Position numbers and translations under genes: made by a program. The notes under the pieces are model-generated. The model searched no databases. It worked only from the letters and a program-made list of their open reading frames with translations, and was not told where the DNA came from. Below, piece by piece: positions 63,987 through 64,000 of a stretch of 64,000 nt of DNA (within the stretch, counting starts at the first letter, position 1; every line of letters begins with the position of its first letter). The DNA is from a virus, in IMG/VR virus record IMGVR_UViG_3300043468_000365, positions 1-64,000 of that record; one strand, 5' to 3'.

Positions 63987-64000
63987 GCAAATAAACCCGC

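Overview
The window is a contiguous block of a large T4-like (Straboviridae-type) tailed phage genome. The core T4 replication and late-transcription set is present and recognisable by motif: UvsW (C-terminus), late sigma factor gp55, gp47/gp46 recombination nuclease, clamp gp45, clamp loader gp44/gp62, RegA, dUTPase, dNMP kinase, DNA polymerase gp43, UvsX and helicase gp41. A complete pmoC (methane monooxygenase subunit C, both sets of copper ligands intact) points to an aerobic methanotroph host, probably an alphaproteobacterial Methylocystis-like cell. pmoC-bearing large freshwater phages have been described before (Chen et al. 2020), so pmoC itself is not new. Nearly all genes are on the + strand, densely packed and often joined by ATGA or TAATG overlaps. 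The exception is a two-gene minus-strand spanin block at 40.65-41.3 kb.

Layout: 0-8 kb uvsW end, gp55, gp47, ftsH, an HNH homing endonuclease, gp46. 8-12.4 kb small proteins, two methyltransferases, a 2OG-oxygenase-like protein and a TAGT-like glycosyltransferase. 12.5-16.4 kb a VWA/metalloprotease (CobT-like) and MoxR/CobS-like AAA+ pair with twin promoters and leaders, followed by a strongly structured RNA whose loop is antisense to both leaders. 16.5-22.8 kb clamp, clamp loader, regA, dUTPase, PAAR-like tip and small heat-shock protein. 22.9-32.4 kb a nucleotide-sugar and glycosyltransferase cluster, including Gmd, a ColD-type dehydratase and a GT10 fucosyltransferase. 32.8-34.5 kb an acyl-CoA dehydrogenase. 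36.4 kb pmoC with its own leader hairpin and terminator. 37-43 kb small unknown genes, an amber-suppressor tRNA, holin/spanins and a Bfd-like 2Fe-2S protein. 43.3-48.8 kb polymerase, UvsX, helicase. 49.1-54.0 kb about 30 tRNAs covering all 20 amino acids, with several unusual tRNA architectures and structured spacers. 54-64 kb cell-wall enzymes, SpeD, a deaminase, a PD-(D/E)XK-like protein and a KxDG nucleotidyltransferase-like protein.

Regulation visible in the sequence: many sigma70-type promoters (TTGACA, 17 bp, TATAAT-like) drive small or early genes. A CTAAATA/TATAAATA motif, a likely gp55-dependent late promoter, recurs in gaps and is usually followed at once by a hairpin. It lies directly upstream of pmoC, the suppressor tRNA and the holin candidate.

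Strongest candidates for something undescribed: (1) the antisense-loop RNA downstream of the CobS-like gene, 14 nt perfectly complementary to the hairpin-presented ribosome binding site of that gene and 12 nt to that of its partner; (2) an amber-suppressor tRNA starting 8 bp after a late-promoter motif, immediately followed by a TAG-interrupted ORF whose readthrough frame joins the next gene by an ATGA overlap; (3) an apparently D-armless tRNA-Arg and type-I-bodied Leu tRNAs; (4) a phage GDP-colitose-like pathway; (5) a phage acyl-CoA dehydrogenase. All functional statements come from motif reading without database searches.
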